Of a stretch of 64,000 nucleotides of DNA, positions 43,225-53,100 are shown one piece after another (positions within the stretch are counted from its first letter, which is position 1; each line of letters begins with the position of its first letter). This DNA is from Streptomyces himalayensis subsp. himalayensis (lineage in GTDB: Bacteria > Actinomycetota > Actinomycetes > Streptomycetales > Streptomycetaceae): contig NZ_JACEHE010000010.1 of NCBI RefSeq assembly GCF_013778455.1, forward strand, positions 62,001 through 126,000. Reading direction: 5' to 3'. Below the pieces are notes generated by a model that worked only from the letters and a program-made list of their open reading frames with translations, did not search any database and was not told where the DNA came from. The position numbers and the translations under genes were made by a program.

Positions 43225-43275
43225 GCGAATGGGCCGGTCCCGCGCCTGCACGGGTGGTGGGACCGGCCCATTCGC
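43225..43275. terminator. Terminator after dxs
   Basis: GCGAATGGGCCGGTCCC and GGGACCGGCCCATTCGC form a perfect 17-bp stem around a 17-nt loop, 38 nt after the dxs stop. Confidence 0.85.
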
Positions 43276-43354
43276 ATGAAACCGCCCACGACGTGGCATA
43301 CGGACCGTACCCGCTCTCGACCGAGTCGAGGCGACAAGCGTGGGAGGTCCAGCC

Positions 43355-44833
43355 TTGTTCAGCGCCCTCTTCCGGACGAAGAGTGTCGAGCAGTCGATCC
43401 GGGACACTACAGAGCCGGAGCACGCGCTCAAGAAGTCCCTGTCCGCCCTCGATCTCACCGTCTTCGGAGTCGGTGTCATCATCGGCACCGGCATCTTCGT
43501 GCTCACCGGCCAGGTGGCGAAGGAGAACGCGGGCCCCGCCACCGCCATCGCCTTCGCCGTCGCGGGCATCGTCTGCGCGCTCGCGGCCCTGTGCTACGCG
43601 GAGTTCGCCTCGACCGTGCCGGTGGCCGGATCCGCGTACACCTTCTCCTACGCCTCGCTCGGCGAGCTGCCCGCCTGGATCATCGGCTGGGACCTGGTGC
43701 TCGAGTTCGCCCTCGGCACCGCCGTGGTCGCCGTCGGCTGGTCGGGATACATCCGCTCGCTGATGGACAACGCGGGCTGGCACCTGCCCGACGCGCTGGC
43801 CGGGCCCGATGTCGCCGAGGGCTTCGGCTTCGACATCCTCGCCTTCGCGCTGGTGCTCGTCCTGACCGGCATCCTCGTCCTCGGAATGAAACTGTCCGCC
43901 CGCGTCACCCAGGTCGTCGTGGCCATCAAGGTGACCGTCGTGCTCATCGTCATCATCGCGGGCGCCTTCTTCATCCAGTCCGCGAACTACTCGCCCTTCA
44001 TCCCCAAAGCGGAGCAGATCCCGGCGGGAGGCGGCCTGCACGCCCCGCTGGTCCAGCTGATGTTCGGGTACGCACCCACGAACTTCGGCGTGATGGGCAT
44101 CTTCACGGCCGCCTCCGTCGTCTTCTTCGCCTTCATCGGCTTCGACATCGTGGCCACCGCAGCAGAGGAGACCAGGAATCCGCAGCGGGACATGCCGCGC
44201 GGCATCCTCGGCTCCCTCCTCATCTGCACCGTCCTCTACGTCCTGGTGTCGATCGTCGTCACGGGCATGCAGCACTACAGCCGGCTGTCCGTGGACGCCC
44301 CGCTCGCCGACGCCTTCAAGGAAACCGGGCACCCCTTCTTCGCGGGCATCATCAGCTTCGGCGCCGCCGTTGGCCTCACCACGGTCTGCATGATCCTGCT
44401 GCTCGGTCAGACCCGCGTCTTCTTCGCGATGAGCCGGGACGGACTGCTGCCCCGGTTCTTCTCCCGCGTCCACCCCAAGTACAAGACGCCGCACCGGCCG
44501 ACCATCCTGCTCGGTGCGCTCATCGCGATCCTGGCCGGCTTCACCAGCCTCAGCGAACTCGCCGAGCTGGTGAACATCGGTACGCTCTTCGCCTTCGTCG
44601 TCGTCGCGCTCAGCGTCATCATCCTCCGCCGCACCCGCCCCGACCTGCACCGGGCGTTCCGCACCCCCTGGGTGCCGGTGGTGCCCATCCTGTCGGTGGC
44701 GGCCTCGCTGTGGCTCATGCTCAACCTGCCTGCCGAGACCTGGCTGCGGTTCGCCATCTGGATGGCGCTCGGCTTCGCCGTCTACTTCGTTTACGGACGC
44801 ACGCACAGTGAGCTCGTCAAGCGACGGAAGTAG
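43355..44833 (+). CDS. APC-superfamily amino-acid permease (cationic amino-acid type)
   Basis: This 492-residue transporter has about twelve to fourteen helices and the CAT-family start LTVFGVGVIIGTGIFVLTGQ (about residue 35). It also has FFAFIGFDIVATAAEETRNP near 257 and RVFFAMSRDGLLPRFFSRVH near 360. It imports amino acids, probably Lys/Arg or a broad range, in symport with protons. The TTG at 43355 stands 7 nt after GGGAGG; the GTG at 43340 overlaps that RBS and is less likely. A single-gene unit between terminators. Confidence 0.88.
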   Translation: MFSALFRTKSVEQSIRDTTEPEHALKKSLSALDLTVFGVGVIIGTGIFVLTGQVAKENAGPATAIAFAVAGIVCALAALCYAEFASTVPVAGSAYTFSYASLGELPAWIIGWDLVLEFALGTAVVAVGWSGYIRSLMDNAGWHLPDALAGPDVAEGFGFDILAFALVLVLTGILVLGMKLSARVTQVVVAIKVTVVLIVIIAGAFFIQSANYSPFIPKAEQIPAGGGLHAPLVQLMFGYAPTNFGVMGIFTAASVVFFAFIGFDIVATAAEETRNPQRDMPRGILGSLLICTVLYVLVSIVVTGMQHYSRLSVDAPLADAFKETGHPFFAGIISFGAAVGLTTVCMILLLGQTRVFFAMSRDGLLPRFFSRVHPKYKTPHRPTILLGALIAILAGFTSLSELAELVNIGTLFAFVVVALSVIILRRTRPDLHRAFRTPWVPVVPILSVAASLWLMLNLPAETWLRFAIWMALGFAVYFVYGRTHSELVKRRK

Positions 44834-44915
44834 CCGCCCTTGTCCTCGCTCGCCAGCCATCCGGCCCCGTATGTCCTGCTTCGGTAGGAGCTGCGGCGCC
44901 GGATAGCGTGCCCCT

Positions 44916-46448
44916 ATGCTCGCCGAGCCCACAGCTTCGCCACGTTCCGTCATCGAACCGCGGATGCCGCGGACGCCTCGGCCGCGGCAGGCGCCCCTGC
45001 CCCCGCGGCCGCCGGCACCGCGCGCGGAGCTGCCGGCCCGCTCCCGGTACCGGTACTGGACGCGCCTGCTCCCCGCCCTGGCCGCGCTTGCCTGCGTCAC
45101 TCGCGTACCGGCGTTCCTGCAGCCGCTGTGGAACCCGGACGAGGGCTATCTGGCCGTGCAGGCGCGCATACTGGCCGACGGGGGAGAGCTGTACGAGTCG
45201 GTGGTCGACCGCAAACCGCCGCTTGTGCCCTGGCTGTACGCGGGCGCGTTCGCGCTGTTCGGTGACGCGTCACTCACTTCCGTACGGGTGCTGGCGCTGC
45301 TCGCCCAGCTCCTGACCGCCGTCCTGCTGGCCTCGCTGGCCCGTCGCCGATGGGGCGACGCCGCGGGCCGCACCGCGGGCGTCCTGTACCTCCTCGCGTC
45401 CATCGGCCTCAACCCCGAGGACGCCCAGGCAGCCACCTTCGAGGTCTTCATGCTGGCGCCTACGGCCGCGGCCATGTGGTGCGCGGACCGCCGCCGCTGG
45501 GGCGCCGCGGGCGCCGCCGTGGCCTGTGCGTTCCTGGCCAAGCAGACCGGCGGGGCGGTGCTGGTGCCGGTGGTGTGGTTGCTGTGGAACTCCGCTCCCT
45601 CGCGAAGCGGCGTGCTACGCCTGGCAGTTGGGCTCGTCGTCCCGGTGCTGGCGGTGGCCGCGGTCACCGATCCGGCCGGATTCCTGTTCTGGACGGTCAC
45701 CGGCTCCGGCGCGTACGCCTCCTTCACCGGGTCCGAACTCCACGTACTGGCGCGAGGGCTGGTCAACACGGCGATCCTCGCCGTGGCCTGCGCCGGGCTG
45801 ATCCCCCCGGTCGTACGCGTCCTGAGGATCGCCAGGACCGGATCGGCGGAACTGTGGCTGTGGCTCGGCTCCTCGGCCGCCGCGGTCCTCGCCGGCTTCC
45901 ACTTCTTCGGCCACTACTACCTTCAAGTCATCCCGCCACTGGCTCTGTTGGCCACCGCCGCACTGCAGATCCTGCCCCGCGACCGGCTGGCGACGGCCCT
46001 GTTCACCTCGGCCTGCTGCTGCACGCTGTTCCTCGCGTGGGGAGTCCTGGCGCCCCGCCCCGAGCTGGCCCACGCGCAGCGCGTGGCGGACGCGGTGGCA
46101 CACCGCACGGCACCGGGGGACCGGGTCCTCGTCTGGGGCATACACCCGGAGACGTACTGGCTCGCCGACCGCGCCCCCGCCAGCCGCTATCTGACGGCCG
46201 GCCTGCTCACGAACTACAGCGGCGGCCGCAACGGCCCCCAGGTGGGAGAGAAGTACGCGGTCGCGGGCACATGGCCGGTCTTCCGCGAGGAGATGAGGAG
46301 GCGCGCACCGGCACTGATCGTCGACGACTCCCGCGGAAAGCCGTACGCCCCGGACCGCGTGCCGTCTCTGGGTCACTTGCTGGCGGCGGAGTATGAGGTG
46401 GTGGGGGTGGTGGATGGGGCGGTGCTGTATGCGCGGGGCGCGCCGTGA
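44916..46448 (+). CDS. GT-C-fold membrane glycosyltransferase (ArnT/PMT-like)
   Basis: This 510-residue protein has a Pro/Arg-rich cytoplasmic N-terminus (about 50 residues), then about ten helices. The first extracytoplasmic loop holds the NPDEGYLAVQARIL motif (about residue 73), with the Asp-Glu pair typical of lipid-linked-sugar-using GT39/ArnT/PMT enzymes, followed by DRKPPLVPWLYA. The last 110 residues are outside the membrane. It likely transfers a sugar from polyprenyl phosphate to a cell-envelope acceptor; the substrate is unknown. The cysteine cluster CCC in helix 10 is unusual. Monocistronic as seen. Confidence 0.78.
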   Translation: MLAEPTASPRSVIEPRMPRTPRPRQAPLPPRPPAPRAELPARSRYRYWTRLLPALAALACVTRVPAFLQPLWNPDEGYLAVQARILADGGELYESVVDRKPPLVPWLYAGAFALFGDASLTSVRVLALLAQLLTAVLLASLARRRWGDAAGRTAGVLYLLASIGLNPEDAQAATFEVFMLAPTAAAMWCADRRRWGAAGAAVACAFLAKQTGGAVLVPVVWLLWNSAPSRSGVLRLAVGLVVPVLAVAAVTDPAGFLFWTVTGSGAYASFTGSELHVLARGLVNTAILAVACAGLIPPVVRVLRIARTGSAELWLWLGSSAAAVLAGFHFFGHYYLQVIPPLALLATAALQILPRDRLATALFTSACCCTLFLAWGVLAPRPELAHAQRVADAVAHRTAPGDRVLVWGIHPETYWLADRAPASRYLTAGLLTNYSGGRNGPQVGEKYAVAGTWPVFREEMRRRAPALIVDDSRGKPYAPDRVPSLGHLLAAEYEVVGVVDGAVLYARGAP

Positions 46449-46773
46449 GACCGCCCGTCGCCGACGTGGCGGTGCACGCCGCGCGGTCGCCGTCTCCCGG
46501 CGTATGGACGCGCCTCGCCCGGCTGTCGGCGAGGCCCATCCACGGGCGGATGCCGAGTGAGTGAGCGGTGGTCTCGACTCAGGCATCTGCGAGCGGCGGA
46601 CCGGTGGTCCGGCAGGCGTCAGGACCGGCCCCGCCGCACCCTTGTCCCGTCGGCTTCTCACCGATGCGCGTCCGCGGCCTGATGCCAGGGACGCGGCGAG
46701 GACCGCTGTGGGGACGGCTGTCTCGGATGTGCTCGCGAGTCGGCCGTGGGGGATTGACTTCCCGGATGTGAGC
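46449..46773. other. Intergenic stretch without recognisable gene
   Basis: This 325-bp gap between the convergent GT-C and NYN genes has open frames on both strands only because of its high GC. None shows a start with RBS plus protein-like composition. No strong hairpin or repeat was found. Confidence 0.5.
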
Positions 46774-47148
46774 TCAACGGTCGCCAACGACCGCGCGCGG
46801 GCCTGTGACCTCTGCGCCAAGCTCGACGACCCTCCGACGCAGTTCACGGTCCGCCGTGATCACCAGGCGAGTGCGCTCCTGGGTCTCGGCCACCAGCTCT
46901 GTGATGCGGTCGTCGCCGCTGCCGGGGGATTCCTCGACCCGCACGCCGGGGACCGATTCCACTCCGCGGGCCGCGCCCTCCACCACGAGGACGATGTCCA
47001 GGGGACCCGGGTGGCCGGCCAGGCCCTCGGCGGCGCAGGACACGAGCCGGTCCCTGAGCCGCTCGGTTGCGCCTCGCCGGTCCCGCCACCAGCCGTCGGG
47101 CACCGAGCCGACGACGTTGGCGGCGTCGACGATCACCAGTGCCCTCAC
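46774..47148 (-). CDS. NYN/PIN-like domain protein (putative RNase)
   Basis: This 124-residue protein starts RALVIVDAANVVGSVPDGWW and continues with RDRLVSCA, ESPGSGDDRITELVAE and LVITADRELRRRVVELGAEV. These acidic positions (Asp in VDAANV, GSGDD and TADRELR) match the catalytic cluster of NYN/PIN-fold nucleases such as YacP. It probably cleaves RNA. The GTG at 47148 is preceded by AGAGGAG; upstream in-frame sequence to 47343 is Arg/Gly-rich and not part of the fold. The protein is shorter than most YacP proteins. Confidence 0.78.
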   Translation of the reverse strand: MRALVIVDAANVVGSVPDGWWRDRRGATERLRDRLVSCAAEGLAGHPGPLDIVLVVEGAARGVESVPGVRVEESPGSGDDRITELVAETQERTRLVITADRELRRRVVELGAEVTGPRAVVGDR

Positions 47149-47417
47149 GGTTGCTCCTCTGCCGTCCTGTCCTCGACCCGCACCAGTTCCACCGCCACGG
47201 CCGCTCCCCGTCACGGGCGCGTAGCCAGAACAGTATCCGTGCGGAAACCGGGTGCCGCCCACTTCCCGGCCGTGATCACGGGAGTGAGGCCAGGCAGGAA
47301 CGGGTGCCGGCGGCAGCCCGAAGAACTGATGAACGAACGGCATATGATGTGGCGCGAATCAAGGTTTCCGTTTCCGTGTCCATGATGCGGTGGGCTACAG
47401 GAAGGTGACTCCAGGCC

Positions 47418-48536
47418 ATGCGGAGAAGGTCGGCAGGCTCCGTGGGGTACGCCCGCCCGGTCGGGGACGGCTACGCGGCGGACCAGGGGCGCATCGCTTC
47501 CGGAACGGCTCACGGCAACTGGCTCACTCTCGGCAAGGACGGCCGGCTCACCCTGTACGCGCCCACGGACGGCGGACTACTGCGCTGGTCCGAGACGGCC
47601 GTCGGCGGCCCCGCCTGGAGCGGTCCGCACTTCGTGTCCGTGGCCGACCTGACCGACCTGACCGTGGCCCAGGGCGCCAACGGCTATGTCCACTTTCTCG
47701 GCCGCAGGCAGCGCACCGGCTCCGACGGCTCCCCGAGCGTGGACATCGTGCACGCCATCCAGTACCAGACGGGACGTGCCGTCACCGAGTGGCGCTCCAT
47801 AGGCAACCCGCACAGTGACCACGACCAGGGCCGTGCGCTGGGCGTGCCGATCGGCACGATCGCCACGGACGGCACTGTGCACGTCTTCGTACGGAGTGCG
47901 AGCCGCGGCCTGATGCTGCGGCGCGAGGCTCCGAACGGCAAGTGGAAGGCCTGGGAGGACCTGCTCGGCAGCGGCATCGACGAACTGCCTGCTGCTGTCG
48001 CCCTCGCGGGCGGGAGGGTGGAGGTCTGCGCCGCCGCCGAGACGGGGGTGCTGGTGTGGCGGCAGGCGGAGGCAGGGGGAGGTTTCGCCGCGCCGCGGGG
48101 ATTCTCACTGCGGCCGGTGCAGGGCACGGTCGCGGCCCTGGAGACGGGACCGGACCGCGCCACCTACTTCTGGACGGACGCCGCAGACGGCGGCACGGCG
48201 GCCTGGCGGCCCGGCGGCTGGCCCGTCGCGCTGGGCGGCTCCCCCGCGGAGCGACCCTATGCCGTGCTGCGCACAGCGTTGGACGGCTACGACTGTGTCG
48301 TGCTTGCCTCCCGAGGCCAGGACGGCACAGCGGTGCTCGGTCTGGGCGGTACGGAGAACGAGACGAACGGCTTCTGGTGGTACGCGCTGGCCGAGCACTG
48401 CCAGGGCGCGCCCGCGCTGGCCCGGGACGGCCTTGGCAGGGTGGTCATGGCACTGATCGACCCTGAGGGGGTGCCGCGCGTGGCACGGCAGGAGGACGGC
48501 GCCGGTCTTGCCCTCACCCGGTGGCAGCGGCTCTGA
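47418..48536 (+). CDS. Beta-propeller-like protein of unknown function
   Basis: This 372-residue soluble protein contains repeated units of about 50 residues with Trp and small hydrophobic patterns: GLLRWSETAVGGPAWSGPHF, GLMLRREAPNGKWKAWEDLL, GVLVWRQAEAGGGF and TFW-type pieces such as ATYFWTDAADG. This looks like a tectonin/PLL or sialidase-like propeller. No signal peptide is visible. In S. coelicolor a related gene lies at the same place between the dxs and teichoic-acid genes. Function unknown; sugar binding is only a guess from the fold. Convergent with the LCP gene, with a hairpin between. Confidence 0.65.
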   Translation: MRRRSAGSVGYARPVGDGYAADQGRIASGTAHGNWLTLGKDGRLTLYAPTDGGLLRWSETAVGGPAWSGPHFVSVADLTDLTVAQGANGYVHFLGRRQRTGSDGSPSVDIVHAIQYQTGRAVTEWRSIGNPHSDHDQGRALGVPIGTIATDGTVHVFVRSASRGLMLRREAPNGKWKAWEDLLGSGIDELPAAVALAGGRVEVCAAAETGVLVWRQAEAGGGFAAPRGFSLRPVQGTVAALETGPDRATYFWTDAADGGTAAWRPGGWPVALGGSPAERPYAVLRTALDGYDCVVLASRGQDGTAVLGLGGTENETNGFWWYALAEHCQGAPALARDGLGRVVMALIDPEGVPRVARQEDGAGLALTRWQRL

Positions 48537-48584
48537 CCCTGGACCGGCGGCCGCGGCTCGGACGGTGGCTGGGCGGCGCACTGG

Positions 48585-48617
48585 CGGGGGCGCGGATCTG
48601 ACGGTCCGGCGCCCCCG
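48585..48617. terminator. Bidirectional hairpin between convergent genes
   Basis: CGGGGGCGC and GCGCCCCCG form a 9-bp stem around a 15-nt loop. It lies between the ends of the propeller gene and the LCP gene and may stop both transcripts. Confidence 0.55.
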
Positions 48618-48636
48618 TTCTGCGCGGTGTGGCGGC

Positions 48637-49749
48637 TCAACCGCCCGTTGCCGGCGACTTCTTGGCCGACTCGGGGATCTCCTCGTCGCTGCGGATCGCC
48701 TTCCACAGCTGCGTCGCCTGCGGCTCTGCGGCCACCACCCGGTTCGGGTCTGCGGTGTCGTACTTCACGGGCAGCATGATCGTCTCCATGGTGGAGGGAT
48801 CGACGCCGTTCATGCTGCGTGCGAACTCGGCGAGTTTCGTCAGGGAGGCCAGTTCCGCGTCCGTGGTCAGCGACTCGGTGAGTTTGTCGGCGATCTTGAA
48901 CGCCTTCGTGGGGCTGCCCAGCAGGTCCTGTTTCTTGATCTCGGAGAGCAGAGCGATCATGAACTGCTGCTGGAGGCCTATACGGCCGAGATCGCTGCCG
49001 TCTCCGACGCCGTGCCGCGTGCGTACGAAGGCGAGCGACTCGGTGCCGTTCAACTTGTGTGTCCCGGCGCTGAGGTCCAAGCCGCTGGACTCGTCCTTGA
49101 TGGCCTTGTCGACGGTGACCGTCACGCCGCCTATGGCGTCGACGAGACCCTTGAAGCCGGCGAAGTCGATCTCCACAAAGTGGTCGAGTCGCACTCCCGA
49201 CATCTGCTCCACGGTCTTGACCACACAGGCCGGACCTGCGAGCGAGTACACGGAGTTGAACATCACACGCTTTGCGGAAGGCAGCGTGGAGCCGTCCGAC
49301 TTGGTGCACTTCGGGCGGGTTACCAAGGTGTCTCGGGGAATGCTGATGGCGGTTGCCTGCGTGCGGCCCTCGGGGATGTGCATCACGAGGGCGGTGTCGG
49401 AGCGGGCTCCCGAGGCCTTGCCTGTGCCCAGCGATGCATTGGCCCCCGAGCGCGAGTCAGAGCCCAGGACGAGGATGTTCTGCCCCGACGTGGGCAGCTT
49501 TTCGGGGCGGTCGTCGCCGAGAGCCTTGTCCAAGTCGACGCCGTCGATATTGCCGTTGAGGTCGCTGTAGAGCCAGTAGCCGGTGCCGCCTGCGGCCAGC
49601 GCGAGGACCAGCAGCGTCAGAAGTATTATTCGTCCCTTTCGCCGCTTGCCGCGTCGCTCGGAACGCCGTCGTCTGCCGCGCTGCGGCTGCCCAGGGCTGG
49701 GTGCTGCCCGGTGGCCGCGCCGTGACTCGGTGGTGGCGCTGTGCGTCAT
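48637..49749 (-). CDS. LytR-CpsA-Psr (LCP) family cell-wall glycopolymer ligase
   Basis: This 370-residue membrane-anchored enzyme has an Arg-rich cytoplasmic start, one transmembrane helix (about residues 41-62) and an extracellular LCP domain. LCP proteins attach teichoic acids and similar polymers to peptidoglycan using polyprenyl-pyrophosphate donors. The visible motifs are NILVLGSDSRSG, RSDTALVMHIPEG, ISIPRDTLV, FVRTRHGVGDGSDLGRIGLQ and the Asp/Arg residues that bind the pyrophosphate. It is divergent from the teichoic acid polymerase-like gene at 50113, which makes a matching donor and ligase pair. Confidence 0.92.
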   Translation of the reverse strand: MTHSATTESRRGHRAAPSPGQPQRGRRRRSERRGKRRKGRIILLTLLVLALAAGGTGYWLYSDLNGNIDGVDLDKALGDDRPEKLPTSGQNILVLGSDSRSGANASLGTGKASGARSDTALVMHIPEGRTQATAISIPRDTLVTRPKCTKSDGSTLPSAKRVMFNSVYSLAGPACVVKTVEQMSGVRLDHFVEIDFAGFKGLVDAIGGVTVTVDKAIKDESSGLDLSAGTHKLNGTESLAFVRTRHGVGDGSDLGRIGLQQQFMIALLSEIKKQDLLGSPTKAFKIADKLTESLTTDAELASLTKLAEFARSMNGVDPSTMETIMLPVKYDTADPNRVVAAEPQATQLWKAIRSDEEIPESAKKSPATGG

Positions 49750-49921
49750 TCCGTTCGGTCCCTCTCCTCACCGGCTCCGCTGTCGGCGGAGTGTGGGACC
49801 CGGGTGGGGGGAGGCCGGCCCACTAATGTCATCGGTCATCGGTTCAGTGCGCACTATATGCATTTCTTCAAGGGCAGCAGGCCTGACTGCGAAGCAGCGG
49901 TGAACAACACATGGCTGACTC

Positions 49922-49949
49922 TTGACCACTCTTAGGACTGATTTAGGAT
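49922..49949 (+). promoter_or_regulatory. Vegetative-type promoter for the teichoic acid polymerase gene
   Basis: TTGACC (49922) and TAGGAT (49944) are separated by 16 bp and lie about 160 bp before the TTG start at 50113. This resembles a sigma-HrdB promoter. The 49750-50112 gap is otherwise without genes; it is the divergent control region of the LCP and polymerase genes. Confidence 0.5.
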
Positions 49950-50112
49950 GTGTGAACCCTGTGACTGTTGTTCGGTCACATGTTTGGGGCGGCGTCTGAT
50001 CGACTGGGGGGTTGATCCAGGCACGTCAGTAGGGGTGGGCGCACCCAGGGTAACCGGCCAGAGCTGTCCGGCTGTTACTGGGTGTGGCGAAGTGTCTCGG
50101 TGGGAGTGGATC

Positions 50113-53100
50113 TTGGCTGAACGGCCGCGTCTCAGTGTTGTCGTGCCATTTCAGGATGTTGAGGTCTACCTCGCCGAGTGCCTGGAGTCGATAGCCCGGC
50201 AGACCTTCAAGGACCTCGAAGTGATCCTCGTCGATGACGGTTCGACCGACAGATCCACGGAGATAGCAGCCGACTTCTGCGCGCGCGACCCGCGTTTCCG
50301 GATCATCCGGCAGGAGGCTCATGGGCCTGGGCAGGCCCGGAATGTCGGTATACGTGCCATGCATCCCGAAGGCGAGTTCCTGGCCTTCGTCGATGGCGAC
50401 GACGTCATCCCCGAGTACGCGTACGAGTTGTTGATCCGGACACTCGAGGAGTCCGACTCCGACTTCGTCTCGGGCAACGTGCAGATGATGAACTCCACCA
50501 AGAAGTGGCAGTCTCCACTGCACAAGGGCCCCATGCAGCGCAATCGGCGCGGCACGCACATCACGAAATTCGATGCGCTGATCTATGACCGAACTGTCTG
50601 GAACAAGGTGTTCCGGCGGTCCTTCTGGGACTACCACTACATAGAGTTCCCCGAGGGTGTTCTCTATGAGGACTCCTGGGTGAACATGTTCGCCCACTTC
50701 CGGGCCACCAAAGTCGACGTGATAACGGACATCGTCTACTTCTGGCGGCGAAGGGAGGGAGGCGCGGCTCCGTCCATCACCCAGCGGCACACCGAGCTGA
50801 GCAACCTCAGGGACCGGGTCGCGGCCGTGCAGTCCGTGAGCCGCTTCCTGGCCGAGCGGCGCTCGCGTACGTATGTCGAGAGCAAGCGCAAGTACGACCT
50901 CGCCTGTCTCAAGTCCGATCTGATGCTGCATCTCAAAGTGCTGCCGGACGCCGACGAGGAGTATCAGGACGCGTTCATGGAATGGGCCAACCAGTTCCTG
51001 GACGAGGCCGACCCCGACATCATCGATGAACTTCCGGCCGACGCCCGCGTGAAGTGGCTACTCGTGCGCGAATGGCGACTCGACGAACTTCTCGATGTCA
51101 TCGAGTTCGAGAGACGCGGCGGGCCCATGCCCGTGCAGCGGCGCCTTCGGCGCTACCTGAACTACCCCTATCTCGGAGACCGTCGGGTCGGTATCGACAA
51201 GAAGGCCTACCGCCTCGACAAGGAATTCTCACTGCACGGCTCGTTGAGTGGCGCGCAGTGGAAGTCCGAGTGGCTGGTTCTCACCGGTTCCGCATATGTC
51301 CGGTTCATCAATGTGCACAAAAAGCACATGTCCGTGAAAGCGCTGGCCCTGCGCAACAAGAAGCAGGGCCGGATGGTGCTCGCGCAGGCGAAGACCACCT
51401 ATGCGCCCCAGGCCACCGAGCACTCCAACCAGAACCGCTACTGCTACGACTGGGCCGGCTTCGAGGCCCGGATCGACACCACGCGCCTCAAGCGCAAGGG
51501 GGAGTGGGTCGAGGGCACATGGGACGTCGCCGCGGGCGTGCTCAGCCGGGGACTGTTCCGCTACCGCGGCCTGGACCGGGGCAGCGCCGGTACGGCGGCC
51601 AACCCGCCGTACCGCTATGTCGACAAGAACACTCGGATCCTGCCGGTCTTCCTTCAGGGCAAGCTCAAGCTACGCGTGGAGATCGTGCGCTGCCGCATCA
51701 CCCGCCACCGTGTGGTGGGCGATCAGCTCGAACTCGGGGGCGTCTACCTCGGCCCCAAGGTGCCCGAATGGGGCAAGCTCCGGGTCGCCAGCATGAGCGG
51801 CGCGGGGCGCCACGACGCCTGGGTCCGCTTCACCCCGGGCGGCGACGGCTGGTGCACCTGGGTCGCCCGTCTTCCCCTGCGCGAACTCGTGCCGGGATAT
51901 CGGACGGAGGCACGCGCCGGGGCCGAGATCCCGCAGTCCTGGAGCATGGGCAGCAACGGCTGGAAGACCACCTTCCATGTCGAGGGCCGCAAGATGACCA
52001 TGTATCCCGTCATGGCTGAGGAGACGCCGGACGGGCACTACCGCATGCCGGCCTCCCTCCAGACACGTGAGGGCGACCGTGAGGTCGTGGTGCACCGCAA
52101 CGGCTCCGGGTACCTGGTCCTGTTCGAGCGTGCCACCCTGCCGACCGTCATCCGCTTCGCCTGGCGGGAGGACGGATCTCTGGAGATCATCGGCCGCTAC
52201 CAGGCCGCTGACCGGCTCTCGGCCGCGGAGTACCGGGCAGCGCACTTGGTGGTGCGCTCGCGCGCCCACGGTGCCGAGCGTGCCGTTCCGCTGGCCTGGA
52301 ACGGCAACGAGTTCCGATGTGTGATGACGCCCGCGGCCATGCGGACACTGGCCGGCGACATTCCCCTCGCGTCCGGCCGCTGGGACTTCTTCCTGCGGCG
52401 CCAGGACCTCTCGGCAGTCGCTCCCGAGGACCGCCTCGAGGACCTGATGATCAAGATCGAGCAGGACCTCATCAGCGGTTTCCCGGAGGATTACGAGGAG
52501 AACGAGCGCCGGTACGAGCTCCAGGCCGAGGCCTACGACCGGCTCTCCCTCCTGGTCCACTCCGCCATGCCGGACTACGCGCGCGGCCCGTACCGCCAGA
52601 AACTGCTGCGCACCAAGGCCTACCCGGCGGCCCGCCGCAAGAAGGTCCGCCCCGCGATCCTCTTCGATGCCTTCAAGGGCACCCAGTACTCGGACAGCCC
52701 TCGCGCTCTGCACGAGGAACTGGTGCGCCGCGGTGTGGATGTGGAACACCTATGGGTCGTGCGCGACGACCAGGTGGAGGCGCCTCCCACGGCGACCCCG
52801 GTGCGCATGTGGTCGCCGGAGTGGTACGACGCGCTGGCCCGAAGCCGATACGTCATCGCCAACAACCACCTTCCCGACTGGTTCGAGAAGCGCGACGGGC
52901 AGGTCGTCGTGCAGACCTGGCACGGCACCCCGCTGAAGAAGATCGGCCACGACATCGAGGCCATCCACTTCGCCGACCAGCGCTACCTGGAGCGGGTCGA
53001 GAAGGAGGTGCAGAACTGGGACATGCTGGTCTCGCCCAACAGCTTCTCCACCCCGATCCTCAAGCGGGCCTTCGGCTTCCCGGGCGAGATGGTCGAGTGC

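Noticed and set aside
42614..45100. 828-codon open frame antisense to dxs and the permease
   Set aside because: Composition is Glu/Asp/Gly/Arg low-complexity and it spans two real genes on the other strand.
49948..50112. Extension of the teichoic acid polymerase to an ATG at 49948
   Set aside because: The ATG is inside the probable -10 element, the 55 extra residues are Cys/Gly-rich, and the TTG at 50113 has a proper RBS next to the GT2 start.
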